Below, in pieces: positions 1-12,675 of a stretch of DNA of 64,000 nt (its first letter is position 1; each line of letters begins with the position of its first letter). Made by a program: the position numbers and the translations under genes. This DNA is from Annona cherimola (Eukaryota; Streptophyta; Magnoliopsida; Magnoliales; Annonaceae): assembly GCA_030490835.1 (NCBI GenBank), contig CM059975.1, forward strand, positions 10,049,579-10,113,578, given 5' to 3'. A model generated the notes under the pieces. It saw only the letters and a list, made by a program, of their open reading frames with translations, was not told the DNA's origin and did no database searches.

Positions 1-860
1 TAAGAAATGTAATATTTTTGAAAATTATGAGAACAATATGATAGAATAAAAAAAATAGAACAAATATGATAATTGTACGAAAATAATTAAAAAACATTAA
101 TATAAGGATAAAAATGAAAAAGGCAAGGTAGATAAATAATTAAAATGTTAAAAAAATTTTGAAATATACGTGGGAGAGAGGTGAGAAAGCCATTTTCTAC
201 CCAAACTTTGTTACCAAACCGATTCTTGGTTTCGAAGCCATGGAAGTAAACTTCTCTGTTAAAAGCTCTGCTCTTCACCACTATAGTAACAGATATTTCT
301 AAGAGAGCAGACGACAACTCTGACATCTTAAATATTTATTCTACAAATTCCAAGCATTTGAAAAGGCTTTAATTCATCTTTATAATCAACACTTAGATTG
401 GCGAACCAACTTTTGATCCACAAAACTTAACACTGCACCTATTTTTAGAATGACTAAGAAAAGCATGTAAGAGATTAAGTGACTAATCTCCGTTGAGCTA
501 ATTCTTTCACAAACTGAAAACATTCAACTCTGGTTTTTCTACTTCAAATTCTTTGGAGATCTGAAGCACGATAGAACCGGAACTCTCGTCCTCAAAGAGC
601 AATGTTTTAAAAAACAGTGGACCAGATGACTCGGTAGTTTAACTGGTTAAATCGTAGTTGAACCTTGGTTTAAACAAAAAATTCAAGAACTAATGGATAA
701 AACAGTTCGGCCTATAGTATAGTTTTTACACGTCAAAAATTGTTTTAAACTTTTTACGTTCAGTTTTACAAAAGCGCTATTGTATGCTTAATTTATATAC
801 TCATAACTTATATGTGATAAGTAGAACTAAAAGAAGGTGATTATTTTATTGAGCTAGTAG
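1..860. repeat. Array block P, first copy (left end outside window)
   Basis: AT-rich non-coding block that recurs at 29316-29860, where it begins with the same AAGAAATGTAATATTTTTG string. The second copy lacks about 310 bp present here (roughly 214-527). Both copies run into the same sequence (TTAGCTTTGGTGAA), here after a hAT insertion. P occurs only at the start of each of the two subarrays, so it probably marks the left edge of a duplicated segment. No convincing gene was seen. A minus-strand open frame of 79 codons at 87-326 is not kept in the second copy. Confidence 0.75.
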
Positions 861-1069
861 AGGTTCAACTCGGGCTCATAAAACTTGGGTTTATCCTAAC
901 CTTAATCCTAACTCTATTTATAAAACATCAACCTTAACCTTAACCCTAACTCTATATGTAAACCTAAACTCTTACTCTATTTTTGAAAATCGGATTCAGG
1001 TTGAGTTTCAGATTAAAATTTAGGTTAATAAATTTAAATTTTATTTAAGAGTGATAAGTTTAAAATTTT

Positions 1070-1349
1070 GGGTACATTTGGCAATGGTTAAAATATGTCA
1101 GCTTAAAACTTTTCAATCTAAAACTTTTTACTCTCCACAACTATCATATTTTTTAATTATTTTTTTACATTTTCCTATACAACTACTCTACTTTTCAATC
1201 ACTTCTACACAACTATCTAAACAACTAACTTATCTATTTTAACTTTATCATCTTTACTACTCATCATTACCCTTATCATATCACATCATTTGACAACTTT
1301 TACTTTCAAAATTTTTCATCAAAAGTTTTATCCATTTCCAAACACACCC
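1070..1349. mobile_element. MITE with GGGTGTGTTTGG-type ends, nested in hAT
   Basis: The left end GGGTACATTTGGCAATGG pairs with the inverse of the right end CCATTTCCAAACACACCC, giving imperfect terminal inverted repeats. The interior is AT-rich with no coding potential. The ends resemble Tourist/PIF-type MITEs. The exact target duplication is unclear because the flanks are T-runs. Confidence 0.5.
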
Positions 1350-1462
1350 TTTATATGAATGTATAATAACAGCGAATCATATAAGTAAACATAATAATAT
1401 ACAGTCAAACCACATATTTTTGAAAAATATAACAATATAAAGAAGAGGAGTGATCCCGTTAA

Positions 1463-1813
1463 CTCGAGCTAAGCAAATGTCTTGCTTAGCCCACCTAAAA
1501 AAACTCATTTACAATAATTTTTTTATTTTTCTCTTCATACACTTGTTTAGCTAAGCGTATTTAAAACCAAGTTTTACCATTGTTGAATATGTGAATATAT
1601 TTTTTTGAAATTTTTAAACATCTGTGTATATATATATTTAAAATACCTTTATCTTTAAAAATCTAAAAAAATATATACATATATCCAAGAATTGTAAAAC
1701 TTATTTTATATGTTAAATACACTTAGATAAACAAGTATATGAAAAAAAAATGAAAAATTGTTGTAAATGAGTTTTTTGAAATAGGTTAAGTGAGACATTT
1801 GCTTAGCCCGGGC
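1463..1813. mobile_element. Hairpin MITE, PIF/Harbinger-like (TAA target site)
   Basis: The outer ~90 bases form a long inverted repeat: the left end CTCGAGCTAAGCAAATGTCT matches the inverse of the right end, GCCCGGGCTAAGCAAATGTCT. Both arms continue through ACTCATTTACAA and CACTTGTTTA. The element is flanked by TAA at 1460-1462 and 1814-1816, the 3-bp duplication expected for PIF/Harbinger. It lies inside the hAT at 861-2102 and is therefore younger. Confidence 0.75.
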
Positions 1814-2110
1814 TAATAGAATTATTTATTTATAAAGAATATCGTTAGAAAAAATTTAACATAAAAAATATTAACGAATAAGATTATAAAAATAAAAGAT
1901 AAATATAAATGAAAATAATATACTTTATTTATAATATAATTATAATATGTCAAACATGTATTTATAAATATAAATAACATAAAATACAAAAAATATAAAG
2001 AAATATTATTTAGATATTATATATAAAATAGAAATCAAGCTCGGATTCATTTGAACCGACGGGCCGAGTTCGGGCTCAACCCGGCCCAAGTTGCACCCAT
2101 AAGCTAGTAG

Positions 2111-3413
2111 TTAGCTTTGGTGAATCATCGTATTGCAAAGGATTTTATATTGCAGAACCTTAGGTTGAAGCTCTAAAGAGTGTAATAAATGTTAAGTTGA
2201 ACCAAACCACTACTGTATATGTTATCATTGTTTGATGTGTATTTATTTTGATTCCACAGCACTTTCTATAGGTGCACGTGATACATTGTTGGCCAAAAAA
2301 TTTTGAATACTCAATTTATCCATCTTCTCTTAGTTGCCTTCTATAGCATTGGGATCAATAAGAATGTTTTTGACAATTTAGATACTAAACAATATATAAA
2401 TTAAATGTCTTTATTACATTGATTTACACATTTAGCAAATGCGATTGTGCACATCTCTAATTTAGATGAGATATAATTCATAACTAAACCAAGATTTTAA
2501 AGACAATGGCAAAGTGGATTTCGCATCATCATTATCAAAGTAAACCCCATTCGAAGGTTTCACAAAATAGTAAAATCTTTTAAGAATGTGTCCGGGAATG
2601 GGTAATCCATTGGTAAAATTTTTTAGGCATTTCCTACATACATTTTGCTATAATTTGATATCTTCGCTGTTTGATTATTCTTTTTATTATTATTCTTATA
2701 TTTTAAGAGAAATGATTATGTTATCTTTGCTAAATAATGATTTCCTTAGCTCACATTAAAATATTCATTTAAAAATATTTTTTTATTTTTTTCATAAACT
2801 TGTTAATATAGATACCAAGTTTTAACATTTTTGGATGTATGCATACATTTTTTTAAAAAGTTTTAAACACATGAGCATTTTAAAACTTTTTCGAACTTTT
2901 TTCTCTTTTTACTTTTACTTTGATATCTTTCCAAAAAGATCACAAATAGGTAATCAACAGGAATGGAAAAGTAGGAATGAGATAATTTTTGAAAAAAAGA
3001 GATGTTGATGTGATGTGATAGATGTAAAGTCTAAATAAAATGATAATAGATAAGATAATAATATGAAAAGATATAAGAAAAATAATGGGAATACAAAGAT
3101 AATAATAAAAAATAGGGTAGTTAAATAATTAAATTCCAAATCAGAGCCAAACATGTGTAAAAAAAGATGTAAGAGAAAAAATTGCTCATAGATTACTTAT
3201 TCCTAAACACACCCTTTATAATAAGTAATGGTTAAGAATAAGATAAATTTCGAAAAGTAAGAGTAATGTAATACGATATGGATAAAGAGAAAATAAAGTA
3301 TCAATAAATAGTGTAGTTGTGTATAAATATGTGAAAATAATAAAAATATAAAAATAAAACTAAAAACTTATGGAGATTAACAGGTTAGAAAAAGCACTTA
3401 AAAAAATTCACCC
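2111..3413. repeat. Array block Q, unit 1
   Basis: AT-rich block beginning TTAGCTTTGGTGAA. It is repeated at 29861-31199 in full, and from its middle onward at 8150-9157, 42455-43454 and 48930-49909, where it follows block U instead of P. It holds the MITE-like segment at 2584-3214 in every unit. No gene was seen. Confidence 0.75.
2584..3214. mobile_element. MITE-like segment of block Q, unit 1
   Basis: The left end GAATGTGTCCGGGAATGGGTAAT is a diverged inverse of the right end ATTACTTATTCCTAAACACACCC. The interior is AT-rich. Equivalent segments occur at 8307-8938, 30335-30988, 42607-43253 and 49077-49715, so it was inserted before the array was duplicated. Superfamily is uncertain; the ends resemble Tourist-type MITEs. 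Confidence 0.55.
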
Positions 3414-3625
3414 ATGTACACCATTCGATGCATCAATAACCATATTTATTTGGACGTGTTGATTGATTATATAAACTAGGGATATAATGTGCCATCGTTT
3501 AGCGCGGAACCGAACTGCCATTACAGACTTCATTGATGCAGAAACCAAAACCATAGATTGCAGAGAATTTCAGAACAATGGCCGAAGCCCAAGGATCCCG
3601 AATCAACGAACTTACATGGGTCGTA
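3414..3625 (+). repeat. Array block R, unit 1 (short conserved ORF, truncated)
   Basis: Moderately GC-rich block reading GGGATATAATGTGCCATCGTTTAGCGCGG, found five times (here, 9158-9470, 31200-31518, 43455-43770, 49910-50145). An ATG at 3578 opens MAEAQGSRINELTWVVSK, which matches the start of a 34-codon ORF complete in three other units. In this copy the frame runs into block S, because about 460 bp present in unit 4 (43723-44080) are missing. The ORF could be a relic of an exon, but no family is recognised. Confidence 0.6.
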
Positions 3626-5404
3626 TCAAAAAATTCTCTCTGATCAGACACTATTTCTATATACCACGATTCATTATCTCAAAGTATACGCCAAAGAAGA
3701 ATTGGCTATATAATTTTGTTGATTGAAAAATTATGCATTTATCTTTTTTTATGAATTATTCTCAATGCATATCCATGTACAAAAATAATGAAATCATCTC
3801 TATCATCTTAAGGCACAGTTTGGTAACATTGATAGTGAGCAAGTGGAGATATTGAGAAGAAAATATTTTTAAGAAGTATGAAAGTAATATGATATGATAA
3901 TAGTAAATTGAGAATAAATAAAATAATTATGTTAGAAAACTATTAGAATAGAATAAGTAAAATGAAAAAATAAGATAATTAAGTAATTAATATATAAAAT
4001 TATTTTTTCAAAAGTACTCAGAGAAATAAGACAGTTTACTATCATCTACATGTGCTATGGAGTGGACCTTAAGCTTTTGGCATTTTATTAAATACACCCG
4101 GATGTACCAAATTTAGTGCGAAATTTCTAAAATACCTTTGTTTTTTTTTAAAAATTAAAAAAGTAGGTTCAAGTCTTCAAAATTGGTAAAATTTAATACA
4201 TTTGTTGATTACACTTAGGGAGCGTTTGACAACCAATGAAAATTTTTCCTAAAAAACACATTTTTCTAAACAAGTATCATACTTTTCAATCATTTCGACA
4301 CATCTTTCTATATAATTATTCTACTTTTCAATTATTTTACACATTTTTCCATACGTCTACACTCTAATTATTATCCCTATTTTTCAATTTTTTCACAACT
4401 TAGCAAACATAGATTAATAGCTTTATAAAATTTTTTTTAAAAAAAATCAGTGTATGCAACCGGTTGCACTAGATGACAACCTAATTATTTTCACATAATT
4501 TTAAAGCAACCTTTTGGGTTCGTATTTATTAAGGCCCACAACATTATGCAATTGATTCAAGTGAATTTAAATATCTTGATTAAATAAATATAGGCTCCGC
4601 TTATCTATAACTAGGTTACATATAAGCAGTCTCATGTAACTCATTTTATTTTTGAAATTTTGATTCTTGATTAAAAATCCAATTCATTTATTATGTTTAA
4701 CGTCATTTGTTTATCTAGAGGATCAAGTTTCACCTTGATTAAGTATGTTTATGGGTCACATTTGTTGAAAATACATATAAATTCATGTATAAATTATGAA
4801 AAATGCTTAGATTTATTCATAAGTGTATTAGAATATAATAATACTTTATAGAATTATTTATCTACATATTATTGATATTTTATATGGTTTAGATGTCAAA
4901 AAAACTATTTTGAAGTTAATATTTTAGAATTAAACTATTTTATTACGTTAATTTTATACAATAATAAATTAGACATATTACAGTAAAATTTAAAAATTAA
5001 AGGGTTTTCAGAATATTATAAACAATGCTAAATATAATGGATTGAGTGAATTTTTCATCAATTATCAAGATTTTAAAAATGAAAAAGGTTATGTAGAAAG
5101 TGGTTTCATAGAAGCGTGACAGAATAAATATAGTAATGTGTAGTTTGGATTGGCCAAAAGTCTCATGATTTGTAAAAAAGTAAAAAGAAAAGAGAAAAAC
5201 CGAGAGTTTCATATGTAATTTGGCATAAATTGTGTTAAACTTTAGAGACGAGTGGCCAAAATTTATGAGTTATGAGTAAAAAGAAAAAGTTTAAAATTAT
5301 AAATTTTGAGACGCATGCGTCGGCTTTGGGTTTTCGGTTGAAAAAGTTTAAAATTATAAATTTTGAGACACATGCATGCGTCGGCTTTGGGTTTTGGGTT
5401 GACG
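3626..5404. repeat. Array block S, unit 1
   Basis: AT-rich block starting TCTCTCTGATCAGACA and ending in a short tandem duplication (GTTTAAAATTATAAATTTTGAGAC plus GCGTCGGCTTTGGGTTTT, about 5288-5400). It is repeated at 35530-37347 with the same terminal duplication, and in shortened form at 44085-44785. MITE-like ends (GGCACAGTTTGGTAACATT; GGGAGCGTTTGACAACC) are visible. In unit 1 it leads straight into the gene 1 promoter. No gene was seen. Confidence 0.7.
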
Positions 5405-5812
5405 TATGCGAATCGTAAGCTAAGAAAAAACAAGAACCCACAAGTCGGCACTTGGTGGCGCAGCAGCGACAGCCGATCACCCGTACCGTCAACCCTTGGC
5501 CGGGGAAAATTCTTGGACGCTTCTGGTAACTGCTGCTGCCATGCTTCCTGGATGCTTCGTCTGTGCGGCGTGTGCGCGCGTTTCCTGTGGGCGGCCAATC
5601 AAAACGACCATTGCTCCCGGGAGCATAGTCCAAACTTTGGTGCAAATTTTACCAAAGGCAACATATATATAAACCGCCCATGCTTCTGTCTTCTCATCAG
5701 CTTCCCTTCCCCCCTCCCCTCAGTCCTCACCAGCTTCTCCCTCCCTCGGCACCAACTTCTCTCTCGCTCGCTCGCTCCCTCCCTCACTCACAGTCTCACA
5801 CATAGAGTAAAA
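5405..5812 (+). promoter_or_regulatory. Type-A promoter and 5'UTR of gene copy 1
   Basis: GC-richer region directly after block S. It has a TATA element TATATATAAA at 5664-5673, 140 bp before the ATG, and a CT-rich 5'UTR (5690-5800) ending CACACATAGAGTAAAA before the ATG. The 5405-5620 part is not upstream of copies 2-4. It recurs only at 38064-38310, where no gene follows. The CT-rich leader is shared by all four copies. Confidence 0.65.
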
Positions 5813-6235
5813 ATGGCCGCTACCAGCGCAGGCCCGGAAATAGCAGTGGAAGTGGAGGACGAGCAGCCCCACACACAGATCATGCCAGCCACGATCATGG
5901 CTGACGTGAAGGTCGTTCAGAAGAATGCACTGAAGATGGCTAACCTCTGCGTCACAATTTCTGCAATTTGGATTTTTGGGAATACACACGGCACGTTAAC
6001 GACTGCTTGTTCTGAACCCAAATCTTCCCACGGACGATGCCAGTATCTGATCTCCAACGCGTATGCTCTGGTGAGCTTCATGAGCTTTGAGATTGGGATA
6101 CTCTTGCTTCTTTTCTCAATTCTACTGCCACAGGTTCCCCGTATCATCGGTTTGGCAAAGAAGCTAGTTTGGGCCGCTTTCGTGCTAGTTCACATGGCTT
6201 TAGTCCTTAAAATAACCACTCACGTTGCCTGCTAG
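5813..6235 (+). CDS. Unrecognised three-TM small protein, gene copy 1
   Basis: The frame predicts 140 aa starting MAATSAGPEIAVEVEDEQ. I do not recognise the family. The first ~40 residues are hydrophilic and acidic. Hydrophobic segments follow at about residues 42-64 (NLCVTISAIWIFG), 79-105 (ALVSFMSFEIGILLLLFSILL) and 118-138 (LVWAAFVLVHMALVL), so a small three-pass membrane protein is likely. The start is chosen because the acidic N-terminus and the context AAAAATGGCC are identical in all four copies, while the frame upstream is a CT-rich leader. Compared with copy 4 it ends 7 residues early, because CAG (Gln) became TAG after Val-Ala-Cys. Differences from copy 4 include Arg59 to His and Gln75-Tyr76 to Arg-Cys. 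A poly(A) signal AATAAA lies at 6510-6515. No intron is needed. Function is unknown. Confidence 0.75.
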   Translation: MAATSAGPEIAVEVEDEQPHTQIMPATIMADVKVVQKNALKMANLCVTISAIWIFGNTHGTLTTACSEPKSSHGRCQYLISNAYALVSFMSFEIGILLLLFSILLPQVPRIIGLAKKLVWAAFVLVHMALVLKITTHVAC

Positions 6236-8130
6236 CTGAATGTTCATTTGATTTGAGAGCCAGCGTTGTCTTTCTGCTGGCCGCTTATGCACCGTTGATT
6301 ATTGGTGTGCATTATCTATGTATGTATAGTTCATGTGATGGTATCGGCTACTGACTAGCAGCCAGTAGCAAGTCTTAGATTATTAATATTTAAGGTTCTC
6401 TTCTTCCTTTTCATGTCCTTCTCCTTCGAGTGGCTTTTTTTTTGCATGGTGGATGTTTATCCTAGTCTGTACGTCCTTGTCCTCGATCTTTGCTGTACCT
6501 GCCGTAAAAAATAAAACAAAATTAGCATCTGTTGTTTAATTTCTTCTTAGTTATAGTTTTTTTTTTTTTTTTTTTTTTAATTTATAGGTCGATGTAATGG
6601 ATGTTGCCCTTGCATTTTTAGTGATGAAATAATAGTCTGAAGCCATCATCACAGCACGGGCCAGGATTCAGGAATTGCCAGGCTTCCCAGAGGGAGTGAA
6701 TCGAAGTTTGATCCTTGGATCGATCGATTCGCATGCATGCATGCCAAGGTTACCACAATGAGGATTTACGTGTAAGATGAACCACGCCTTTGACCCCATC
6801 AACGATAGATGACGGGTACACTGGCCCCTCTTAATGGATAACTATCCAACAAAGTACATTCTTGGAATGTCTCGATTTGGCCCACCACGATGAGGAAATT
6901 AAAATCCAATCTAACTATTTCACCTAGAATAGTTTATATGCTGCTAATAATCGAAGATTCTAATCGATTGCAAATGGATGTAACTAAATTTCACATTGTA
7001 GACATGGTTTTAATTATATGTTTTTTAAACCGTATAGTGTGCAGGAGACTTTGATTGAAATGCTTTTGGATGTCCTAATTAATTAAACAAATTATTCTAA
7101 ATAAAACTGTCATATTGCAGGCGTAAGTCAAAATTTCAACTTTAATGAAGCCATTTCGTGAAAATGATTCTCTTCTGATTTCCAGGATTTAGGGGAATTT
7201 TTTTTAATTATTTTTTTGAAATAGGATTTGGGGGAATCGCTTACGTCCTTTAGAGTCTACGATATTGTAAATCCGGACGGTTGTCTTTCAACATGACAGC
7301 TTTTGAAATATGTTTATTTAAAGCATGTTTCAAATAATACGAAATTTTTGAATTGAATTTTATCTAAGATGAGAATGTAACAATGTGTATTAGGAATAAG
7401 TAAAGTTGTATTGAGAATTAGTAAAGTTTTCTTTCGAAATTAAAAAAGCTGCATTGAAAATTAGAAAATTAAATTAAAAATAGTGATATGGATTCAATTC
7501 AAAAATCTCCAATCAATTGGAACAAGGACCTTACTATAAGCATAACGAAAAGACAGAATCACAATCATGCCCAGGGTTTTCCACTGTGTTTGGGAGCTGT
7601 TATACATATCCAAAAATGGTAAAATTTAATTTATAGAGTATAGACAATTATATTGATAATTTTATAAAAAAATTCAAAAAAATTTCAAAAATGGAGTTTT
7701 CGACTTGGGTACATCGAATCAATTCTCATGTATATCCATGAGGAGTGGAATTCATTGGTTGATTGACCAATTTGTTGATTTTTTCTTGTATATAATAGTA
7801 TGTTTATTTGGAATTCATTGAAGAAAACTGTGGAAGAAAAGTTCAAAAATTTGGCAGAAATTTAAACACATAGGTCTCTTTTTGCATTGCTCAAAGCCAA
7901 CTGCTTTGACTAGTGAGCGGATATTTTACTCACGTGTTACATTGTATGTGCTTTCTTCATGTCTTCATTGTTTTAGTGGAGTGAGATCTCACTTCATAAG
8001 GTAATTTTAGGTGCAAATGAGAAAACAGAAAGGCTCCTATTTTTGTACCCGACGGTGAATGGATTCTACATTCCAACAATGAACATTTCATATAACGAAA
8101 TTAATTCGCATTGCTGAAAATCTCTTAGAT
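6236..8130. repeat. Array block U, unit 1 (3'UTR and downstream)
   Basis: Includes the gene 1 3'UTR (GAGAGCCAGCGTTGTCTTTCTGC onward, long T-run at 6558-6578) and then non-coding sequence. It is repeated after copy 2 (17436-18571, truncated), copy 3 (40606-42440) and copy 4 (47039-48895). Part of it is at 58087-58680 and an older relative at 59484-59748. In units 1, 3 and 4 its end fuses to block Q at the same point (TTTCTCAAATGCGG), which is the tandem junction of the array. No gene was seen. Confidence 0.75.
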
Positions 8131-8149
8131 TTTATTATTTATATATTTG

Positions 8150-9157
8150 TATCTTTCTCAAATGCGGCTGCCCACATCTTTAATTCAGATGAGATATAAT
8201 TCATAACTAAACAAAGATTTTAAAGACAATAACAAAGTGGATTTCGCATCATCATCATCAAAGTTAACCTTATTCAAAGGTTTCACAAAATAGTAAAATA
8301 TTTTAAGAATGTGTCCCGGAATGGGTAATCCATGGGTAAAAATTTATTGGCCTTTCCTACATACATTTTGCTATAATTTGATATCTTTGTTGTTTGATTA
8401 TTCTTTTTATTATTATTCTTATATTTTAAGAGAAATGATTATGTTACCTTTGCTAAATAATGATTTCCTTAGCTCACCTTAAAATTTTCATTTAAAAATA
8501 TTTTTTTTTTACTTTTTTTTCATAAACTTGTTAATATAGATACCAAGTTTTAACATTTTTGAATGTATATATATATATATAAAGTTTTAAAAACATGAGC
8601 ATTTTAAAACTTGTTTCAATTTTTTTCTCTTTTTACTTTTACTTTGATATCTTTTCAAAAAAATCGCCAAGAGGTAATGAACAAGAATGGAAAACTAGGA
8701 CTGAGATAAGTTTTCAAAAAAAGAGATGTTGATGTGATGTGATAGATGTAAAGTCTAAATAAAATGATAATAGATAAGATAATAATATGAAAAGATATAA
8801 GAAAAATAATTAGAATATAAAGAAAATAATAAAAAAATAAGGTAGTTAAATAATTAAATTCCAAATCATAGCCAAACATGTGTAAAAAAAGAAGTAAAAA
8901 AAAAATTGCTCATAGATTACTTATTCCTAAACGCACCCTTGATAATAAGTAATGGTTAAGAATAAGATAAATTTTGGAAAGCAAGAGTAATGTAATACCA
9001 TATGGGTAAAGAGAAAATAAAATAGCAATAAATAGAGTAGTTGTATATAAATATATGAAAATAATAAAATAAAATAAAATAAAATAAACACGTATGGAGA
9101 TTAAATAATTAAAATATCAAATCATAACAGGTTAGAAAAAGCAGGAAAAAAAAGTTC
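8150..9157. repeat. Array block Q (partial), unit 2
   Basis: Starts inside Q (AAATGCGGCTGCCCACATC) directly after U and carries the MITE-like segment at 8307-8938. It is AT-rich and non-coding. Its 3' part includes an (AAAAT)n stretch near 9066-9086. Confidence 0.7.
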
Positions 9158-9470
9158 ACCCATGTACACCATTCGATGCATCAATAACCATATTTATGTG
9201 GACGTGTTGATTGATTATACAAACTAGGGATATAATGTGCCATCGTTTAGCGCGGATACGCAGATATTAAACTTAAGCAATCTTCTGTTGTTAACAGAAC
9301 TGCCATTACGGACTTTATTGAAGCAGAAGCCAAAACCACAGATTGCAGAGAATTACAGAACAATGGCCCGAGCCCTAGGATCCCGAACCCACGAACTTAC
9401 ATGGGTCGTATCAAAAGAACGTCGGACAATTCCACCATTTGCTGTTCAGAACCTTCCTTGTTCATAAGCC
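9158..9470 (+). repeat. Array block R, unit 2, with complete 34-codon ORF
   Basis: ATG at 9363, stop TAA at 9465-9467, encoding MARALGSRTHELTWVVSKER and then a tail ending AVQNLPCS. The same ORF is complete at 31414-31518 and 43666-43770. The frame is kept but the residues drift (Gln to Leu, Ile to Thr-His), so selection is not shown. In this unit R joins block T directly, with no S block. Confidence 0.5.
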
Positions 9471-10833
9471 TTTTCTCTCACCCCAAAAGCTCCGTATACT
9501 CCATATGTATTAATGATTACATTTTAAAACTCATATTTGGTTATTTTTACAAAATATATTGATGTTCTTAGCCTAGCCCAACGTAAATTTATATTAGTCC
9601 CAGATAGCTTATATGTTTTCTAATTTTTTTTATAAAATATTTTTTCAAGTGTGTTTAATTCATACATCAAAATTTATACCTTTCTAAATATGTACATCTT
9701 TTTTAATTTTTAAAAATCAACATTTTGAGGAGTGAAAATGACTTAAATACCTTCTGAAGTGTTAATTTTAAAATAAAAATATATATGAAGATTCAGAAAT
9801 TGCAAAATTTAATGTATTGAATAAAATACACTTTCAAAAATATTTTCATAAAAAAATAAAAAATAAATGGTGCAATTTTTTTACACTTGAAACTTTCAAA
9901 TAAAAACTTTTTAATTTAAAAATTTTCATTCTGGACAATTACGTTATTTTTTAATTAGTTATTCATATCTTCCTATAAAAAATTTTATTTTTCAATTATT
10001 TCTACACAACTATCTAAATAGCTAACATATTTATTTGAACTTTATTCTTATTTTTCCATTGTTACTTTTATCATTTCATATCATTATGTTTTAATTCAAA
10101 AATTTTATCATTTTTCAAACACACCCAGAAAAGTAGAAACTAACTCGGGCTCATAAAAAAAATTTATGTTGGTCTCAAATAACAAGATTATAATCTTTTC
10201 ATGAAGTACCCGCTTGCATTAGATCAAAACCTTTTATAAAGTAAACCTTATAAAATTTAGATCTTGTCAAAATCAATTAACCCTATGATTAAGATAAAAC
10301 AACTTTAAAAGGTCTTTTTTTTTTATTTAGTGAAAGTACATAAGGTTAAAAATATTCTAAATCAACCGAAAAGGCTCTTTATGTAAGTTTTTTTATCCAG
10401 TAAGATTAAAAGGTTAAAAGTTTCTTTTTTATGTAAGTTTATTTCTGCAAAAAATCGAAATTTGTAAGATTTGTTTTGCAAATATTCATATTACACATGG
10501 TAAAATGTAATTAAGCAAAACACAATTCTTCTTCACCTAATGAAAACGACCGGATTTAAAAATGAATCGAAATGTGCTGATGTGGAAATTCGAGCTCAAT
10601 GTACGGCTTCGAGAGTCGGTCGAAAATAAAGGTGTGGTTGTAAGGATCGTGATTTCCTGTACAGGTGCATCAGTGCTCCGGAAAATAAATATCTAAAATA
10701 AATATTTAAAATATTTCAAAAATAGTAAAAATTGATACACATATTAAATATATTTAAATTTATATTTTTATAAAAAATTTAAAAAAATAGAAAAATAGTT
10801 TAATACAACCGGGGGCAAGAAATCACGATCCAC
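9471..10833. repeat. Array block T, unit 2 (type-B upstream region)
   Basis: Begins TTCTCTCACCCCAAAAGCTCCGTATACTCC and is repeated at 38636-39990 and 45070-46410. It is AT-rich through 10560, then carries GGCTTCGAGAGTCGGTCGAAAATAAAG near the gene. An AT-rich ~115-bp segment (10678-10800) is shared with unit 4 but absent from unit 3, which groups promoters 2 and 4. No gene was seen. Confidence 0.7.
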
Positions 10834-10840
10834 TGTAAAA
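10834..10840 (+). promoter_or_regulatory. Degenerate TATA element of gene copy 2
   Basis: At the position where copy 4 reads TATAAAA (46417-46423), copy 2 reads TGTAAAA. The surrounding bases match (AATCACGAT before, ACGAGCAC after). The nearby CACGTG of copy 4 is CACATG here. Both changes would weaken a core promoter, which fits a dead copy. Confidence 0.55.
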
Positions 10841-12675
10841 CGAGCACATGCCCCTCTTGTCTCTCTCTCTCTCTCTCTACCAGCCTCTCTTCCCCTCTTC
10901 CCTCAGTCCTCACCGGCTTCTCCCTCTCTCCGCACCCTCTCTCTCTCTCGCTCCCTCCGTCACTCAGAGTCTCACACATAAGAGTAAAAATGGCCGGTAC
11001 CAGCATAGGCTCGGAAATAGCAGTGGAAGTGGAGGACAAGCAGCCCGACACAGAGATCATGCCAGCGACGATCATGGCCGACATGAAGGTCTTTCAGAAG
11101 AATGCATTAAAGGTGGCTAACCTCTGCGTCACAATTTCTGCAATTTGGATTTTTGGGAATATACGCGGTACGTTAACTACTGCCTGTTCTGAACCAAAAT
11201 CTTCCCACGGACAATACCAGTATCTGATCTCCAACGTGTATCCTCTGGTGAGCTTCATGTAGCGCCCCCGACCCGCGGGCGTGCCACACCGCTTAGGCGC
11301 AGTACCTTACTCCAGGATCTTTTAAGGTGGTGAAACTCGTGAATGAAACCGAAGTTTCATTGCTTACATCAGCGGAAGCTTTTCCTAATTTGTTAAGAAA
11401 TTAGCTTGAAATTTTTTTTTTCTTTTCTTCTGAACCTACATTGATTCTATTTTCTTAACTAAAATCCAGCAGCACGTCGTCTGTAGTTAAGACATTTGGG
11501 CGATTACAAAACCTGATAGACATTACATAATCTAGCATTCTCTATTACATTCATTCACAACTACTTAAATTCATCTAATCTCACCCTTATAAAATCATAC
11601 TTCACATAGGAAGCTAATTATTACATTTAACATCCATATAAAACAATTTAAATATAATACACTCACATTTATAATAATTACAATCTCATGAATCCAAATT
11701 CATCAAAAACATTAAAAATCATACCTTCACTGCTCGACTAGCAGTAAAAGCCCTTCCATCAAATCTGCATCATCTGCACTCACTGATTAGTTGAAAACAA
11801 TGAGTATAAAATACTCAGTAAGCAAGCATTTAAAAATACGTACTATTCAAAACCTGTGGCATTAACCAAAATCATAAAACTCTTAAAAATCTCATTATGC
11901 ATGTGTGACGATCAGATGAATGCACACACATGCATCCTTCCATGACTTATTCATCGTTTGGCAGATGACATTTATCAAGTGATCACCCGCCCCATATGTC
12001 GAACGCACCGACCAGGCAACACCAAGGACGGACTACCTATCCAATTACAACCTTGACAAAGCCTCATGCATGAGTTCCATTCACACGTGCATCAGATGCA
12101 TTTATGACATGAATTGAGTTTCGCCAACTCAACATGATAGCAAGGTTTGTACATGAAAATCATGTCGAAAACAAATCTTTCAAGTACGCGTTATTGTTGT
12201 AAAACCTATGCACAGGGTAATGACCATCCCTAAGTACCCTTTTTCAATGCATGTCAATTTTAAGAAACATTTAAATAAAACAAACTCATTAGCAAATAAC
12301 CTTTCTTGAAATAAAAAGGCAAGAATAGATTTTTCTTACCATAATATTCTTTTGAACAAAAAGAATCTTGAAGAGCTTGTTTACCTCTTCCCTTTAGCAT
12401 TCCTCCATTTTTCCTTTATACTTTCCTTTATCTTTTCTTTACCCCTTCCTAGCCTAATCAATAGGAAACAACGTCTAAACATATTATTCTCATCATCATG
12501 CATGCCAATCTACGTGCCTACTTATTGCCTACTTGCCCCTCTCCCTTTTTTACAGACTTTTAATAAGAAATTCAAGCATTTCCTTGCTTGAAAATCTCAT
12601 TTAAATATATTTTATCCTACACTTGAATAAACTTCCCATTCCCACTCTAAACTTTCAAATATGGAGTCCATCTTG

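Larger units (their letters stand above)
861..2102. mobile_element. Non-autonomous hAT element, TAGGGGTGCAACTCGGGC family
   Basis: The insertion is flanked by an 8-bp direct repeat GCTAGTAG (853-860 and 2103-2110). The sister block at 29853-29860 has this 8-mer once, with no insertion, and so gives the empty site. The right end reads GGCCCAAGTTGCACCCATA and the left end AGGTTCAACTCGGGCTCAT. They are eroded inverted ends of the same family as 31527-33695. Just inside the left end are telomere-like CCTTAACCCTAAC runs. No transposase frame was seen. Two MITEs are nested inside (1070-1349 and 1463-1813). The 8-bp duplication is the hAT signature. Confidence 0.85.

Noticed and set aside
87..326. 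79-codon minus-strand frame in block P
   Set aside because: The corresponding part of the second P copy (29316-29860) is mostly deleted and the frame is not kept; no domain.
5363..5812. 150-codon N-terminal extension of gene copy 1
   Set aside because: It crosses block S, the promoter and the CT-rich leader and is absent or out of frame in the other copies.
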